DNA of 64,000 nt from Synechococcus sp. MU1617 (lineage in GTDB: Bacteria > Cyanobacteriota > Cyanobacteriia > PCC-6307 > Cyanobiaceae): assembly GCF_020514235.1 (NCBI RefSeq), contig NZ_VTLB01000002.1, positions 496,001-560,000 on the forward strand, given 5' to 3'. Numbering within the stretch: position 1 is the stretch's first letter; each line of letters starts with the position of its first letter. Under the pieces are notes generated by a model. That model was given only the letters and a program-made list of their open reading frames with translations. It had not been told where the DNA came from and ran no database searches. Both the position numbers and the translations under genes were made by a program. Below, piece after piece: positions 54,680 through 63,639 of the stretch.

Positions 54680-56788
54680 TTAGATGTTGCTGATGGCGTC
54701 CATCGCAACCGCTGCAATTGCCTGATCGCTGGCCTTGGGCAGTTGAACGTATTTGCCGCCTGCGGCTTCGGCGAGGTCTTTGCCCATGCCGCTGCCGATG
54801 AACTTACGCTCGGTGTCGATTACCAGCAGCTTGATGCCGAGCATCCGGTAGCGGGCCGCTACATCCAACACCTCCTGTTTGAGGTCGGGCTTCTCTTCGC
54901 CTTCCAGTTCGGGTTGGCCCAGAGAGGTGCTCAGGGGCACGTTGCCGCGTCCGTCGGTAATTGCCACCACCACCACCTGGCCGAGATCGCCAGTGGCCAG
55001 CGCATTGGCGCCGACGCGGGCCGCCTGGGTGAGGCCATGGGCCAGCGGTGACCCACCGCCACAGGGCATGGATTCCAACCGGCGCCGGGCCGCCGTGATC
55101 GAGCGGGTGGGCGGCAGTAACACCTCGGCCTGATCGCCTCGGAAGGGGATCAGGGCTACTTCATCGCGGTTCTCATAGGCCTCGGTGAGCAGCCGGATCA
55201 CGGCGCCTTTGGCGCTCTGCATTCGGTTCAGGGCCATCGAGCCGCTCGCATCCACCAGAAACACCACCAGAGCACCGGCCTTGCGCTGCAGCAACTTGGC
55301 CCGCAGGTCCCCTTCTTCCACGATCACGCTGCGGCCTGGTTCCCGTTCCCGGCGGATTTTCTGGTAAGGCGCGGCTGCCCGCAGGGTCGCGTCCACGGCG
55401 ATCCGGCGGACTGGCCCGCGGGGCAGCATCGGTTTCACGTAGCGACCACGGCTGTCGCTGAGCACCACGGAACGGCTGCCGCTGTTGCCACTTTTTGCTT
55501 TCGCGGCATTAAACAGCAGCAGATCGGGGTCAACCTCGATCGCTTCGGGATCGAGCATGAACTCCTCAGGGACTGCCGGAGGAGCTTGGTCCTCCTCGCC
55601 ATCACCCTCGTCATCATCGGTGTTGTCGTCCTCGCTGTTGTCTTCCGGAGGTTCGTTCTCCTCCTCTCCGGATCCCTCCGGCGGTGGGGGTGGGTTCTCC
55701 TGTTGTTGATCGCCCTGGTCCTGGGGCGGTGGCGGCGGCTCCTGCTCCTGTGGCGGTGGTGGTTCCATCTGCTGGTCCGGTGGCGGCATCTGGGAGGCCC
55801 GCGGGGCGATCACCAGGGCCACGGCCACCTGCAAGTCTTCGGCTTCCACCCGGTCCCGACCGCTGAGGGCGGCATGGGCCTTGGCCACCCGTACGGCGTA
55901 GAGCTCGGAGCGGTGCCCTTCTACGCCGCCGCGGATGGCTTCGGTGACGAGGTATTCGATCTGTTCGCCGCTGATCTGCACATCCGGAAGCCACTGGCGG
56001 GCCAGCAGCAGTTGGGTGGCCAGGGCATCGGTTTCCTCGCTCCACTTCTCAGCGAAGCTGCGGCTGCATTGGCCGTGGCTGATCACCGCGTTGGTGATTT
56101 CCACCCGCTGCTCGGTGCTCACCAGCTGATTGGCCGATAGCGCGATGGCAAAGCGATCCAATAGATGATCGCGAACGTTGCCCTCTTCTGGGTTGTATGT
56201 GGCGATCAGCAGGGGGCGGCAGGGGTGGCTGAGGCTGAGACCTTCCCGCTCAACGCGGTTTTCGCCGCTGCCGACGGCCGCCAGCATCAAATTGACGATG
56301 CCGTCATCCAGAAGGTTGAGCTCGTCGACGTAGAGCACTCCCCGATGGGCATCCGCCAGCAGCCCGGGCTGAAACACAGCACTACCGCTGGAGAGTGAGG
56401 CAGCCACATCAACAGCTCCCACCAGACGGTCTTCTGTGATGCCGAGGGGGATCTGAACGAAGGGGGCAGGGATCACCGTTGATGGAGCTTCACCGCTGAT
56501 CTGTTCACGTGTGGCGTCGTCCCATTCCTCTGGATTTTGTGGATCAAGATTTCGCCCCACACCCCCTTCAGCGTCAAGAACGTCGATCGGGGGAAGAAGG
56601 GCATGTAATCCCCTTGCCAAGACTGATTTGCCGGTGCCGCGCCCACCCGCGATCACCACTCCCCCCAAGCCCGGGTCGACTGCCGCCAGTAAGAGGGCGA
56701 GCTTGAGGGTCCCATGGCCGGTAATGGCAGCCAGGGGAAAGGCGCGGGTCGCCTGGTCGTCTTTGATCGCTACACCGCTTGCCACCAT
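54680..56788 (-). CDS. chlD: Magnesium chelatase subunit D
   Basis: Part of the ATP-driven Mg insertion into protoporphyrin IX for chlorophyll synthesis. About 702 residues from ATG 56788 (a TTG at 56800 would add four and overlap the upstream stop). Residues 20-340 are a AAA+ domain ([31 protein letters not shown]). Residues about 345-425 are a Pro-rich then acidic linker with several PPPPP runs. The C-terminal integrin-I domain has the MIDAS motif [12 protein letters not shown] near 515. Confidence 0.96.
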   Translation of the reverse strand: MVASGVAIKDDQATRAFPLAAITGHGTLKLALLLAAVDPGLGGVVIAGGRGTGKSVLARGLHALLPPIDVLDAEGGVGRNLDPQNPEEWDDATREQISGEAPSTVIPAPFVQIPLGITEDRLVGAVDVAASLSSGSAVFQPGLLADAHRGVLYVDELNLLDDGIVNLMLAAVGSGENRVEREGLSLSHPCRPLLIATYNPEEGNVRDHLLDRFAIALSANQLVSTEQRVEITNAVISHGQCSRSFAEKWSEETDALATQLLLARQWLPDVQISGEQIEYLVTEAIRGGVEGHRSELYAVRVAKAHAALSGRDRVEAEDLQVAVALVIAPRASQMPPPDQQMEPPPPQEQEPPPPPQDQGDQQQENPPPPPEGSGEEENEPPEDNSEDDNTDDDEGDGEEDQAPPAVPEEFMLDPEAIEVDPDLLLFNAAKAKSGNSGSRSVVLSDSRGRYVKPMLPRGPVRRIAVDATLRAAAPYQKIRREREPGRSVIVEEGDLRAKLLQRKAGALVVFLVDASGSMALNRMQSAKGAVIRLLTEAYENRDEVALIPFRGDQAEVLLPPTRSITAARRRLESMPCGGGSPLAHGLTQAARVGANALATGDLGQVVVVAITDGRGNVPLSTSLGQPELEGEEKPDLKQEVLDVAARYRMLGIKLLVIDTERKFIGSGMGKDLAEAAGGKYVQLPKASDQAIAAVAMDAISNI

Positions 56789-56796
56789 GGAGGCGT

Positions 56797-58206
56797 TCAA
56801 CCCGCTTTCGGGCCAGTCTTGCGGATCGTGCCAGGCTTTTGAGCCGCCGCTGCAGCCGGATTTAAACGGCCTTGCTCACGCAGATGAGTCTCGAGAAATT
56901 CGATTGTCAGAGTGTTGAGGTGGAGCTGGAGCTGGTGTTGTCGTAACTCCGGGACAAACGAATCAGAATTTAAAGGCTCGATTTTTAAGAGAATTTCACT
57001 TATTTCTTTGTTTAATTCAGGCACAAGATTGTATTGTAGATGTTGTTTTATGAGGGATGAAATCACGGCTTTTGGGGGCCTGTTAGCGCTGACTGGACCT
57101 GCTTCTTGTGTCAAGACCAAAGAGATTAGTGCGCGGGCCTTTTTGGCAACTTTTTCGGTTTTTGAGTGTGTGAGTTCTTTCCAGATTTGTATTGCTTCAT
57201 CGTTTTGTTTTAGCTCTGCAAGCGCTTCTCCTTTTAATTGAAGAGAGGCGAGGTCTCCTGGAAAGTAGTCGAGAATTGAGTCAACAAGGCTGAGGCATGC
57301 CTGAGGGTTGTCGCCCAGGCAGGCTCTGGCTTGTTTGAAGACGAGTGCTTTTATGTTGGTTCTTTCATTGATTTTTTCCGGGAGTTGAAAATTGAGTTTT
57401 TTGGCCTTGGCTGCTAGTACTGACTGCTTGGCGAGACATGCCTTTGATTTTAATTGATTTTGCTTTGAATTTTTCTTGATTTCATCGATATTTTTTTGGA
57501 TAGACTTATTAAGTTTTTCTCCCGTTCTGTCTTTTTTGAGCTCCTCTAAAAGGCTCAGCGCTTTCTCTCGCTGGCCCATCATGCTGAGGGATATGGCCTT
57601 GTCATGGAGCAGCCAGGGTGATTCGTGGCCCGCTTCTAGTGTTAGTTCAATCAACTCGCAGGAAAGCTTTGGCAGTTCTGTAGTTCGTGCTCTGCGAGCT
57701 TCCTTGCGTATCTGTTGAGTTAATTCAAAATCATTGCATTGATTTTCTGCTTGAGGCAAGTCAAGTAGTTTTTGGTGATACTTTTTGGCGGTTTTATTTA
57801 AATGCTCGAAAAGATTATTGGTTTTATTCGCACTGGTTTTTTGTTGGAGTTGTTGAGATAGCTTCAGTAATTTTTTGGCTGAATTTGACGCTTTTGAGTC
57901 GTTTTTGCTTTGGCTGAGCTCGTTGAGGATTCGTCGTGCTTGATGGAATTTGCCCTTGCGCAAGAGCAGGTCTGCCTTTTTGAGTAGGAGTTCGTTCGAG
58001 GGGCCTTCACTTTGGATGGCCTTCTCAATATCAATGAACGCTGTGTTCAGTTTTCTTTTTGTATTGAAGTTTTCGTTGGGCTGAAGGTGAGCTTGTTCAG
58101 TTAACGATCTGGATCTTGGTTCCCCTTGTTGGGCTCCAGTCTGTTTGTTGCCGATTCGCTTGGCTGAATTGGTTCGAAATTTTGCGAGGAGTTGATCGAA
58201 AAACAT
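56797..58206 (-). CDS. Unknown alpha-helical (TPR-like) protein upstream of chlD
   Basis: 469 residues, no family recognised. It is rich in Lys, Glu, Leu and Asn and predicted nearly all helical; segments such as [23 protein letters not shown] near 73 and [28 protein letters not shown] near 197 look like TPR repeats. No signal peptide or membrane helix. More AT-rich than neighbours, which hints at acquisition. Its stop is 8 nt before the chlD ATG. The neighbouring 87-nt gap to folK (58207-58293) is AT-rich and probably holds divergent promoters. Confidence 0.65.
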   Translation of the reverse strand: MFFDQLLAKFRTNSAKRIGNKQTGAQQGEPRSRSLTEQAHLQPNENFNTKRKLNTAFIDIEKAIQSEGPSNELLLKKADLLLRKGKFHQARRILNELSQSKNDSKASNSAKKLLKLSQQLQQKTSANKTNNLFEHLNKTAKKYHQKLLDLPQAENQCNDFELTQQIRKEARRARTTELPKLSCELIELTLEAGHESPWLLHDKAISLSMMGQREKALSLLEELKKDRTGEKLNKSIQKNIDEIKKNSKQNQLKSKACLAKQSVLAAKAKKLNFQLPEKINERTNIKALVFKQARACLGDNPQACLSLVDSILDYFPGDLASLQLKGEALAELKQNDEAIQIWKELTHSKTEKVAKKARALISLVLTQEAGPVSANRPPKAVISSLIKQHLQYNLVPELNKEISEILLKIEPLNSDSFVPELRQHQLQLHLNTLTIEFLETHLREQGRLNPAAAAAQKPGTIRKTGPKAG

Positions 58207-58293
58207 TCCCTCAACCTGCTCAGCAATTTAATAAATTAATCATTGCACGCTTCGGTTCGTAGGGTTGAGTCGTGCTTTGCCATCACGATTGCA

Positions 58294-58791
58294 ATGGCAT
58301 CGTTTCCGCTTGAATCAGCGCTTGCCATTGGACTTGGGGCCAATCTGAGCAGCTCCTATGGACCTCCTGAATCCACGTTGCGTTGGATCGCGCCGCGACT
58401 GAGCGAGTTGCTTGTGGAGTGGGGCGATGCTGATGCTCGAGATGTGCGTTGTTCATCGTTCCTAAAGACCCAGCCGGTCGGGGGGCCGCCAGGCCAAGAC
58501 GGATATTGCAATGCCGTCCTTCTGATGTCTCGCGTGAAACGGCCGCCGTCTGAAATGGCGGCGCTCGAGTTGCTGGAGCAGCTGCAGCGCTTGGAGCAGA
58601 GCTGCGGCCGCGATCGTCAGCGAGAGCAGCGCTGGGGACCCCGACCATTGGATCTTGACCTGTTGTTTTGGGGTGAGTTGCGGCTCGAGCATTCCCGCTT
58701 GGTTTTGCCCCATCCCCGGATGCACCTGCGCCGCTTTGTGCTGGAGCCGCTGCTCCAGGCGATGCAGTGCTCTCACCCGCCATGCTGGTGA
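58294..58791 (+). CDS. folK: 2-amino-4-hydroxy-6-hydroxymethyldihydropteridine pyrophosphokinase
   Basis: Pyrophosphorylates the pterin precursor of folate. 165 residues from ATG 58294. LAIGLGANLSSSYGPP at the N-terminus, FLKTQPVGGPPGQDGYCNAV near 54 and the catalytic-metal motif RWGPRPLDLDLLFWGE near 112 are diagnostic. Followed after 18 nt by a nudix hydrolase gene. Confidence 0.94.
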   Translation: MASFPLESALAIGLGANLSSSYGPPESTLRWIAPRLSELLVEWGDADARDVRCSSFLKTQPVGGPPGQDGYCNAVLLMSRVKRPPSEMAALELLEQLQRLEQSCGRDRQREQRWGPRPLDLDLLFWGELRLEHSRLVLPHPRMHLRRFVLEPLLQAMQCSHPPCW

Positions 58792-58809
58792 CCCATCTCG
58801 CCTGATCCC

Positions 58810-59370
58810 ATGGCGCCGCTGCCGGCCCCGGAGCCCTTTGAGTTGCTCGACACCGTTGAGGCGGTGGATGCTCGCAAGCTTCGTTTCGAGCGCAACAGGA
58901 TCAAGTTGCCGATGGGGGTGGAGGCCACCTTCGGGATGATCCGTCACCCAGGCGCTTCCCTCGCGGTGCCGATTACGGATAACGGCCAGGTGGTGCTGTT
59001 GCGCCAGTACCGCTTCGCAGTGCAGGCTCGACTGCTCGAGTTCCCCGCCGGCACGCTTGAAGAGGGCGAAGACCCATTGGAATCGATGCAGCGGGAGCTG
59101 GGGGAAGAAGCCGGTTACAGCGCTGCACGCTGGGATGTTCTGGGCCCGATGCTCCCTTGCCCCGGGTATTCGGATGAGGTGATCCACTGCTTCCTGGCCC
59201 GGGAACTCACCCCTTTGGAGAACCCACCCGCTGGTGACGACGATGAAGACCTGGAGGTGGTGCGGATGAGTCCGGCAGCCCTGGATGCCGCCCTTGCCTC
59301 CGGTGATGAATGGCTCGATGGCAAGAGCGTCACGGCCTGGTTCCGCGCCAAGCAGCTTCTCGGCCTCTGA
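58810..59370 (+). CDS. Nudix hydrolase (ADP-ribose pyrophosphatase type)
   Basis: 186 residues with an intact Nudix box at 81-103 (G-x5-E-x7-R-E-L-x-E-E-x-G-Y), flanked by the LLEFPAGT lead typical of ADP-sugar pyrophosphatases. It likely hydrolyses ADP-ribose or related compounds. TGATG overlap with the photolyase gene, so possibly part of a damage-related operon. Confidence 0.9.
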   Translation: MAPLPAPEPFELLDTVEAVDARKLRFERNRIKLPMGVEATFGMIRHPGASLAVPITDNGQVVLLRQYRFAVQARLLEFPAGTLEEGEDPLESMQRELGEEAGYSAARWDVLGPMLPCPGYSDEVIHCFLARELTPLENPPAGDDDEDLEVVRMSPAALDAALASGDEWLDGKSVTAWFRAKQLLGL

Positions 59371-60803
59371 TGACCACCGCTCGCGTTCTGTTCTGGCACC
59401 GCCGCGATCTGCGCATGTCGGACAACCTCGGCTTGGTGGCTGCTGCGGACATCAGTCCGGCGGTGACAGGGGTGTACGTCCTCGACCCGCAGGTGATCAA
59501 CCCGCCTGACCATCTGCCACCAATGGCGCCGGCCCGGCTTTGGTTTCTGATCGAGAGCCTGGTGGAACTGCAGCAGCGCTGGCGCGAGGCCGGTAGTCGG
59601 CTGTTGATCGTGGATGGCGACCCGGTGGTGGTATTGCCGCAGCTGGCGGAGCAGATCGGTGCTGATGCTGTGGTTTGGAACCGCGACGTGGAGCCCTATG
59701 CCCGTGAGCGGGATCGCCAGGTGGCCAAAAAATTACAGGCCGATGGTCGCAAGGTGGTGGTGGATTGGGATCAGCTGCTGATCGCTCCTGAGCTGCTCAA
59801 GACCGGGGGTGGTGCCCCATACCGTGTGTATGGCCCTTTTTTGCGCAACTGGCGAGGCCAGGTGTTGGCCAAGCAACCCAGCAGTGTTGCTGCCCCCACC
59901 GCTCTGGTGGATCTCGATCTCGCTCAGGTGTCGGCCGGAGATCCTCTGGAGGTGCTGCGGGGGAGCCATGGTTTCAAGGGCGCCGAGATCTGCCCCTGTC
60001 GTCCTGGCGAGGCGGCGGCGCTGGCGCAACTCACTGCGTTTTGCGATGGGCCGTTGCTCGGCTATGAGCCTGACCGCAATTTCCCCGGCACTCCCGGCAC
60101 CTCTTACCTCAGTGCTGCCCTGAGCGTCGGCACGCTCAGCCCCCGCCAGGCTTGGTGTGCTGCCCAGGACTCCCGTGAGCAAGCCCGTAGTGAGGAGCAT
60201 TTGCAGGCCATCGCCGTGTGGGAGCAGGAGCTGGGCTGGCGCGAGTTTTACCAGCAGGCTCTGTTCCACTTCCCGGAACTGGCGGATGGCCCTTACCGCG
60301 AGCAGTGGCGCCGCTTCCCCTGGGAGAACAATGAGGACTGGTTCGACTTCTGGAAGGAAGGCCAGACCGGCATGCCGATCATCGATGCCGCCATGCGCCA
60401 GCTCAACCAGACCGGCTGGATGCACAACCGCTGCCGCATGATCGTGGCCTCTTATCTGGTGAAAGACCTGATCTGCGACTGGCGCTGGGGTGAGCGCGCC
60501 TTCATGGAACTGGAGGTGGATGGCGACCTAGCTGCCAACAACGGTGGTTGGCAGTGGAGTGCCAGCAGCGGCATGGATCCCAAGCCTCTGCGAATCTTTA
60601 ACCCCGCTACTCAAGCCTCCAAGTTCGATTCAGCAGGTGATTACATCCGCCAGTGGGTGCCGGAGCTGCGCCATGTGAACACCAAGGATTTGCTCAGCGG
60701 AGAGATCGGTGCCCTCGAGCGGAGGGATTACCCCGAACCACTGGTGGATCACAAGAGGCAGCAGGCCAAGTTCAAGGCGCTTTACGCCACCATCCGGTCC
60801 TGA
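59370..60803 (+). CDS. phrA: Deoxyribodipyrimidine (CPD) photolyase, class I
   Basis: Light-driven repair of cyclobutane pyrimidine dimers with FAD and an antenna pigment. 477 residues from ATG 59370. Alpha/beta antenna domain (1-130) with FWHRRDLRMSDNLGLV; FAD domain with LGWREFYQQALFHFPE near 305, GWMHNRCRMIVASYLVKDL near 350 and WQWSASSGMDPKPLRIFNP near 394. Its last 22 nt overlap the convergent aminotransferase gene. Confidence 0.95.
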   Translation: MTTARVLFWHRRDLRMSDNLGLVAAADISPAVTGVYVLDPQVINPPDHLPPMAPARLWFLIESLVELQQRWREAGSRLLIVDGDPVVVLPQLAEQIGADAVVWNRDVEPYARERDRQVAKKLQADGRKVVVDWDQLLIAPELLKTGGGAPYRVYGPFLRNWRGQVLAKQPSSVAAPTALVDLDLAQVSAGDPLEVLRGSHGFKGAEICPCRPGEAAALAQLTAFCDGPLLGYEPDRNFPGTPGTSYLSAALSVGTLSPRQAWCAAQDSREQARSEEHLQAIAVWEQELGWREFYQQALFHFPELADGPYREQWRRFPWENNEDWFDFWKEGQTGMPIIDAAMRQLNQTGWMHNRCRMIVASYLVKDLICDWRWGERAFMELEVDGDLAANNGGWQWSASSGMDPKPLRIFNPATQASKFDSAGDYIRQWVPELRHVNTKDLLSGEIGALERRDYPEPLVDHKRQQAKFKALYATIRS

Positions 60804-62023
60804 TCGCGCCCTTCGCTGCGGGGGAACTGGGCTGGAGTATTGGACACCAGCAGTTGGCGCAGGGTGTCGATCACCGTTTGTTGCTGGTCTTCCTTTAGCT
60901 CAGGGAAGATCGGCAGGCTGAGAACTTGGCTGCAGAGTTGTTCTGTCACCGGCAGGGAGCCCTGCTTTAAGCCGAGGTGGGTGTAGGCCGGTTGCCGGTG
61001 AATCGGGATCGGGTAATAGATGATCGTGCTCACACCGCGCTCCTGCAGGGTTTGTTTGAGCCAGTCGCGGCAGCAGCTCTCCGGGATCCCGTGGCGTGCA
61101 CTGGTGGTGGAGGGATTACAGCTGGCGTTGCAGAGCGGTTGACCGGTGGGGCAGCTGCCGATGCGCACGACGAACTGGTTCCAGCTGTGGCCTTCGTTGG
61201 AGGACGGCAGGGTGAGTCCTTGGAGATCCCCGAGGGCATCTCGGTAACGGGAGGCAATGGCTTTGCGGTTGCTGATCCAGCTCTCCAGCTTCGGCAGTTT
61301 CACATTCAGAACTGCTGCCTGAATTGCATCAAGTCGGCTGTTGTATCCAAGGCTTGTGTGCAAGTAGCGCTCGGGCATGCCATGCACGGCAAGCTCGCGC
61401 ATGGCCTGAGCTAGCTCGGCATCGCGGGTGGTGACGGCACCACCGTCTCCAGCCGCACCAAGGTTCTTGGTGGGGAAGAAACTGAAGCAGCCCGCATCTC
61501 CGAAGCTCCCCACCGCCTGGCCCTGCCAACGGGCTCCCGTCGCCTGGGCGCAGTCTTCGATCACCTTCAGCTGATGGCGCTCGGCAATGGCCATCAGACG
61601 AGTCATGTCCACCGCACGGCCAAATAGATGCACCGGCATCAGGGCCTTGGTGGCCGGGGTGATCGCGGTTTCGATTTGTTCGAAATCGATCAGGTAGGTG
61701 CTGGGGTCGACATCCACAAACACCGGTGTGGCGCCGACGGCGCTGATGGCCTCAGCGGTGGCGAAAAAACTGAACGAGCAGGTGATCACCTCATCACCTG
61801 CACCAATCCCAAGGCCACGCAGGGCAAGGATCAACGCGTCGGTGCCGCTGTTGCAGCCCACGGCATGCTCGCAGCCGACGCTGACGGCAAAGGCCTCTTC
61901 GAATTGTTTGATCTGCGGTCCGCCGATGTAATGACCGCTTCGCAACACCGCAAGAACTGCCTCTTCGAGGTCCACACCGAGATCGTTGATCTGCTGGCCG
62001 AGGCTGAAGGGAGGTACCTGCAT
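60782..62023 (-). CDS. DegT/DnrJ/EryC1-type sugar aminotransferase
   Basis: PLP enzyme that probably makes an amino sugar nucleotide from a keto sugar. 413 residues: VGCNSGTDALILALRG near 55, EDCAQATGA near 156, PLP lysine Lys186 in SFFPTKNLGAAGDGGAV and RLDAIQAAVLNVKL near 230. An extra Cys-rich stretch of about 30 residues (289-320, five Cys) sits just before the conserved YYPIPIHRQPAY, where the family usually has a short loop. Ten nt downstream of the redoxin gene on the same strand. Confidence 0.9.
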   Translation of the reverse strand: MQVPPFSLGQQINDLGVDLEEAVLAVLRSGHYIGGPQIKQFEEAFAVSVGCEHAVGCNSGTDALILALRGLGIGAGDEVITCSFSFFATAEAISAVGATPVFVDVDPSTYLIDFEQIETAITPATKALMPVHLFGRAVDMTRLMAIAERHQLKVIEDCAQATGARWQGQAVGSFGDAGCFSFFPTKNLGAAGDGGAVTTRDAELAQAMRELAVHGMPERYLHTSLGYNSRLDAIQAAVLNVKLPKLESWISNRKAIASRYRDALGDLQGLTLPSSNEGHSWNQFVVRIGSCPTGQPLCNASCNPSTTSARHGIPESCCRDWLKQTLQERGVSTIIYYPIPIHRQPAYTHLGLKQGSLPVTEQLCSQVLSLPIFPELKEDQQQTVIDTLRQLLVSNTPAQFPRSEGRDQDRMVA

Positions 62024-62033
62024 AAAGGAAAGC

Positions 62034-62627
62034 TTAAGTGGCTCCGCCGAACCACTCCGGTTCTTGTCCGGGGTTCCACTTCACATTGCATCCCACCGAG
62101 GCCGTCTGGTCTGTGCTGACAGGAGTTCCCGTCAGCACGGCATCGAGGGCGGCCCGCAGGTCTCGGCCGTCGAGGGGCTGATCATTGCCGGGTCGGCTGT
62201 CGTCCAACTGGCCGCGATAGCGCAGGCTTTGTACGCCTTTGCCGTCGGGTGAGAACAGATAGAACTCCGGCGTGCAGGCGGCCTTGAGAGCTCGGGCCAG
62301 GATTTGCTGCTCATCCAGGAGGTAGGGAAAGCTCCAGCCGTGACGCTGGGCTTGATCTGCCAGTTGTCCCGGTCCGTCCTGGGGGTGGGTGATCAGGCTG
62401 TTGCTGCTGACGCCGACCAACTGCACCGCATTGCTGAAGTCGTTGTCCAGCCGAGTGAGCTCAGGTTCCACGTGTTTCACAAACGGGCAATGGGCGCAAA
62501 GCACCATCAGCAGCACGGGTCGCTGGTCCAGAGAACCGCTGCTCAGCCGGCCGCCGGTGACCTGGGGAAGATCAAAACTAGGAAGGCATGTGCTGAGCGC
62601 CAGCATCGTGGATGGTGTCAGGGCCAT
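62034..62627 (-). CDS. Thioredoxin-fold redoxin (AhpC/TSA-like)
   Basis: 197 residues from ATG 62627 (a long frame-open region upstream is not coding in this frame). SFDLPQVTGGRLSSGSL strand-loop at the N-terminus, then VLCAHCPFVKHVEPELTRL with a Cys-x-x-Cys at 44-47, as in a cyanobacterial thioredoxin-family group with the CPFVKH signature. It may act as a thiol peroxidase or disulfide reductase. Followed by the aminotransferase; it could keep that enzyme's Cys cluster reduced, a speculation. Confidence 0.82.
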   Translation of the reverse strand: MALTPSTMLALSTCLPSFDLPQVTGGRLSSGSLDQRPVLLMVLCAHCPFVKHVEPELTRLDNDFSNAVQLVGVSSNSLITHPQDGPGQLADQAQRHGWSFPYLLDEQQILARALKAACTPEFYLFSPDGKGVQSLRYRGQLDDSRPGNDQPLDGRDLRAALDAVLTGTPVSTDQTASVGCNVKWNPGQEPEWFGGAT

Positions 62628-62684
62628 AACGCGCAGGCAGATGCGGCGAATCTGCTTCAGGATGGCCACCTCCGGTGGTGATGG

Positions 62685-63203
62685 ATGCCGCGCCTGCGTC
62701 TGCTTTGGGGATTTGCCCTGCTGCTGGGGGCCTGCGGTGCTCCAAAGGAACCACCCAGCTGGCGGTTGTACCCCCTGCAGCGCCATTCCCCACATGACGG
62801 GGTGGCTGTGGTGAACCAGCCCGATGGCTATGGGCTCCACATCTATCTGGAGACAGACACCAGCTTCCCGGGGGTGTGTCGTCCTCGATGGCTGCCGGAT
62901 CCTGCCCGCTTGTTCAACGGCAATGGAGCCACTCCGTTCAGTTCCGGGCTGGCGACCCGTCAGGAGTTTTTCGATGCCGTGGCCCGGCGCGATGTGCGAG
63001 CTCTGTTGGAGAAGGAGCTGGAGGCTCTGTGCCAGGCACGCGCCCCTGAGGACCGCTGGCAGTGGACTGAGCCGCCCCGGAGCGACGATCAGGTGGTTCC
63101 TGTGCAGCTGCCCTCACTCGAAGAGGAAGACCTGCTCACCAATCCCGTGGAGGAATTGAAGCGGGCCCGGCAGCTGTTGAGGGATCAACGGGCTGGTGAG
63201 TAG
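62685..63203 (+). CDS. Hypothetical lipoprotein
   Basis: 172 residues with a bacterial lipoprotein signal: basic start, hydrophobic core and lipobox LLGAC with Cys17. The mature part (rich in Trp, Pro and Arg, with a helical C-terminal tail) has no recognised family. It starts 57 nt from the divergent redoxin and overlaps the convergent photolyase-like gene by 19 nt. Likely anchored to a membrane facing the periplasm. Confidence 0.7.
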   Translation: MPRLRLLWGFALLLGACGAPKEPPSWRLYPLQRHSPHDGVAVVNQPDGYGLHIYLETDTSFPGVCRPRWLPDPARLFNGNGATPFSSGLATRQEFFDAVARRDVRALLEKELEALCQARAPEDRWQWTEPPRSDDQVVPVQLPSLEEEDLLTNPVEELKRARQLLRDQRAGE

Positions 63204-63625
63204 CCCTCCCACACCACAGCTTCGGCTGCGCGCCAGTAGCGGCTGAATCGCCCCAGCCGGGGTGGCCGCGGAAGCTCCACGAACGGTTCGGGTTCCAGCA
63301 GTTCAAGCGGCAGTTCTGCATCGATGGCTTCGCCGATCCGCTCCAGGCGTGGATCCACCGTGCTGCTGCTGATCACACCATCGGCCAGATGGCGACGGGC
63401 AAAGGCCAGCACCTCAGCGGCCACATCCCCCTTGCGCAAGGTGAGGGGAAGGTCGAGGGCGTTTTCGTAGAGGAAACCAAGCCGTTTGCGGCTGATTCGT
63501 GCGTTTTGGATCCAGCGGGTGTCGAACACGAACACCGCTGGGGCATCAGGCCAGGCCTGCAGTGCTGGGTTGTTAGGACCAAGAGCCTCCTCGTGAATCC
63601 AGAGGATGGGGCGTTGAAACGTCAT
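63185..63625 (-). CDS. Short photolyase-like alpha/beta (antenna) domain protein
   Basis: 146 residues from ATG 63625. It resembles the N-terminal antenna domain of photolyases and cryptochromes: ILWIHEEALGPNNPAL in place of the usual 'wfrrDLRl.DN.AL', then AVFVFDTRWI and a conserved-type LRKGDVAAEVLAFARRH. It has no FAD domain of its own; that lies in the gene just upstream (14-nt gap). The pair seems to be a photolyase-like flavoprotein split in two polypeptides, with the domain order reversed along the transcript. Confidence 0.65.
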   Translation of the reverse strand: MTFQRPILWIHEEALGPNNPALQAWPDAPAVFVFDTRWIQNARISRKRLGFLYENALDLPLTLRKGDVAAEVLAFARRHLADGVISSSTVDPRLERIGEAIDAELPLELLEPEPFVELPRPPRLGRFSRYWRAAEAVVWEGYSPAR

Positions 63626-63639
63626 GGAGGATCTCCTGC

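Noticed and set aside
55560-55780. Repeat-like run resembling a tandem array
   Set aside because: It is the coding sequence of the Pro-rich and acidic linker of ChlD, not a CRISPR or DNA repeat.
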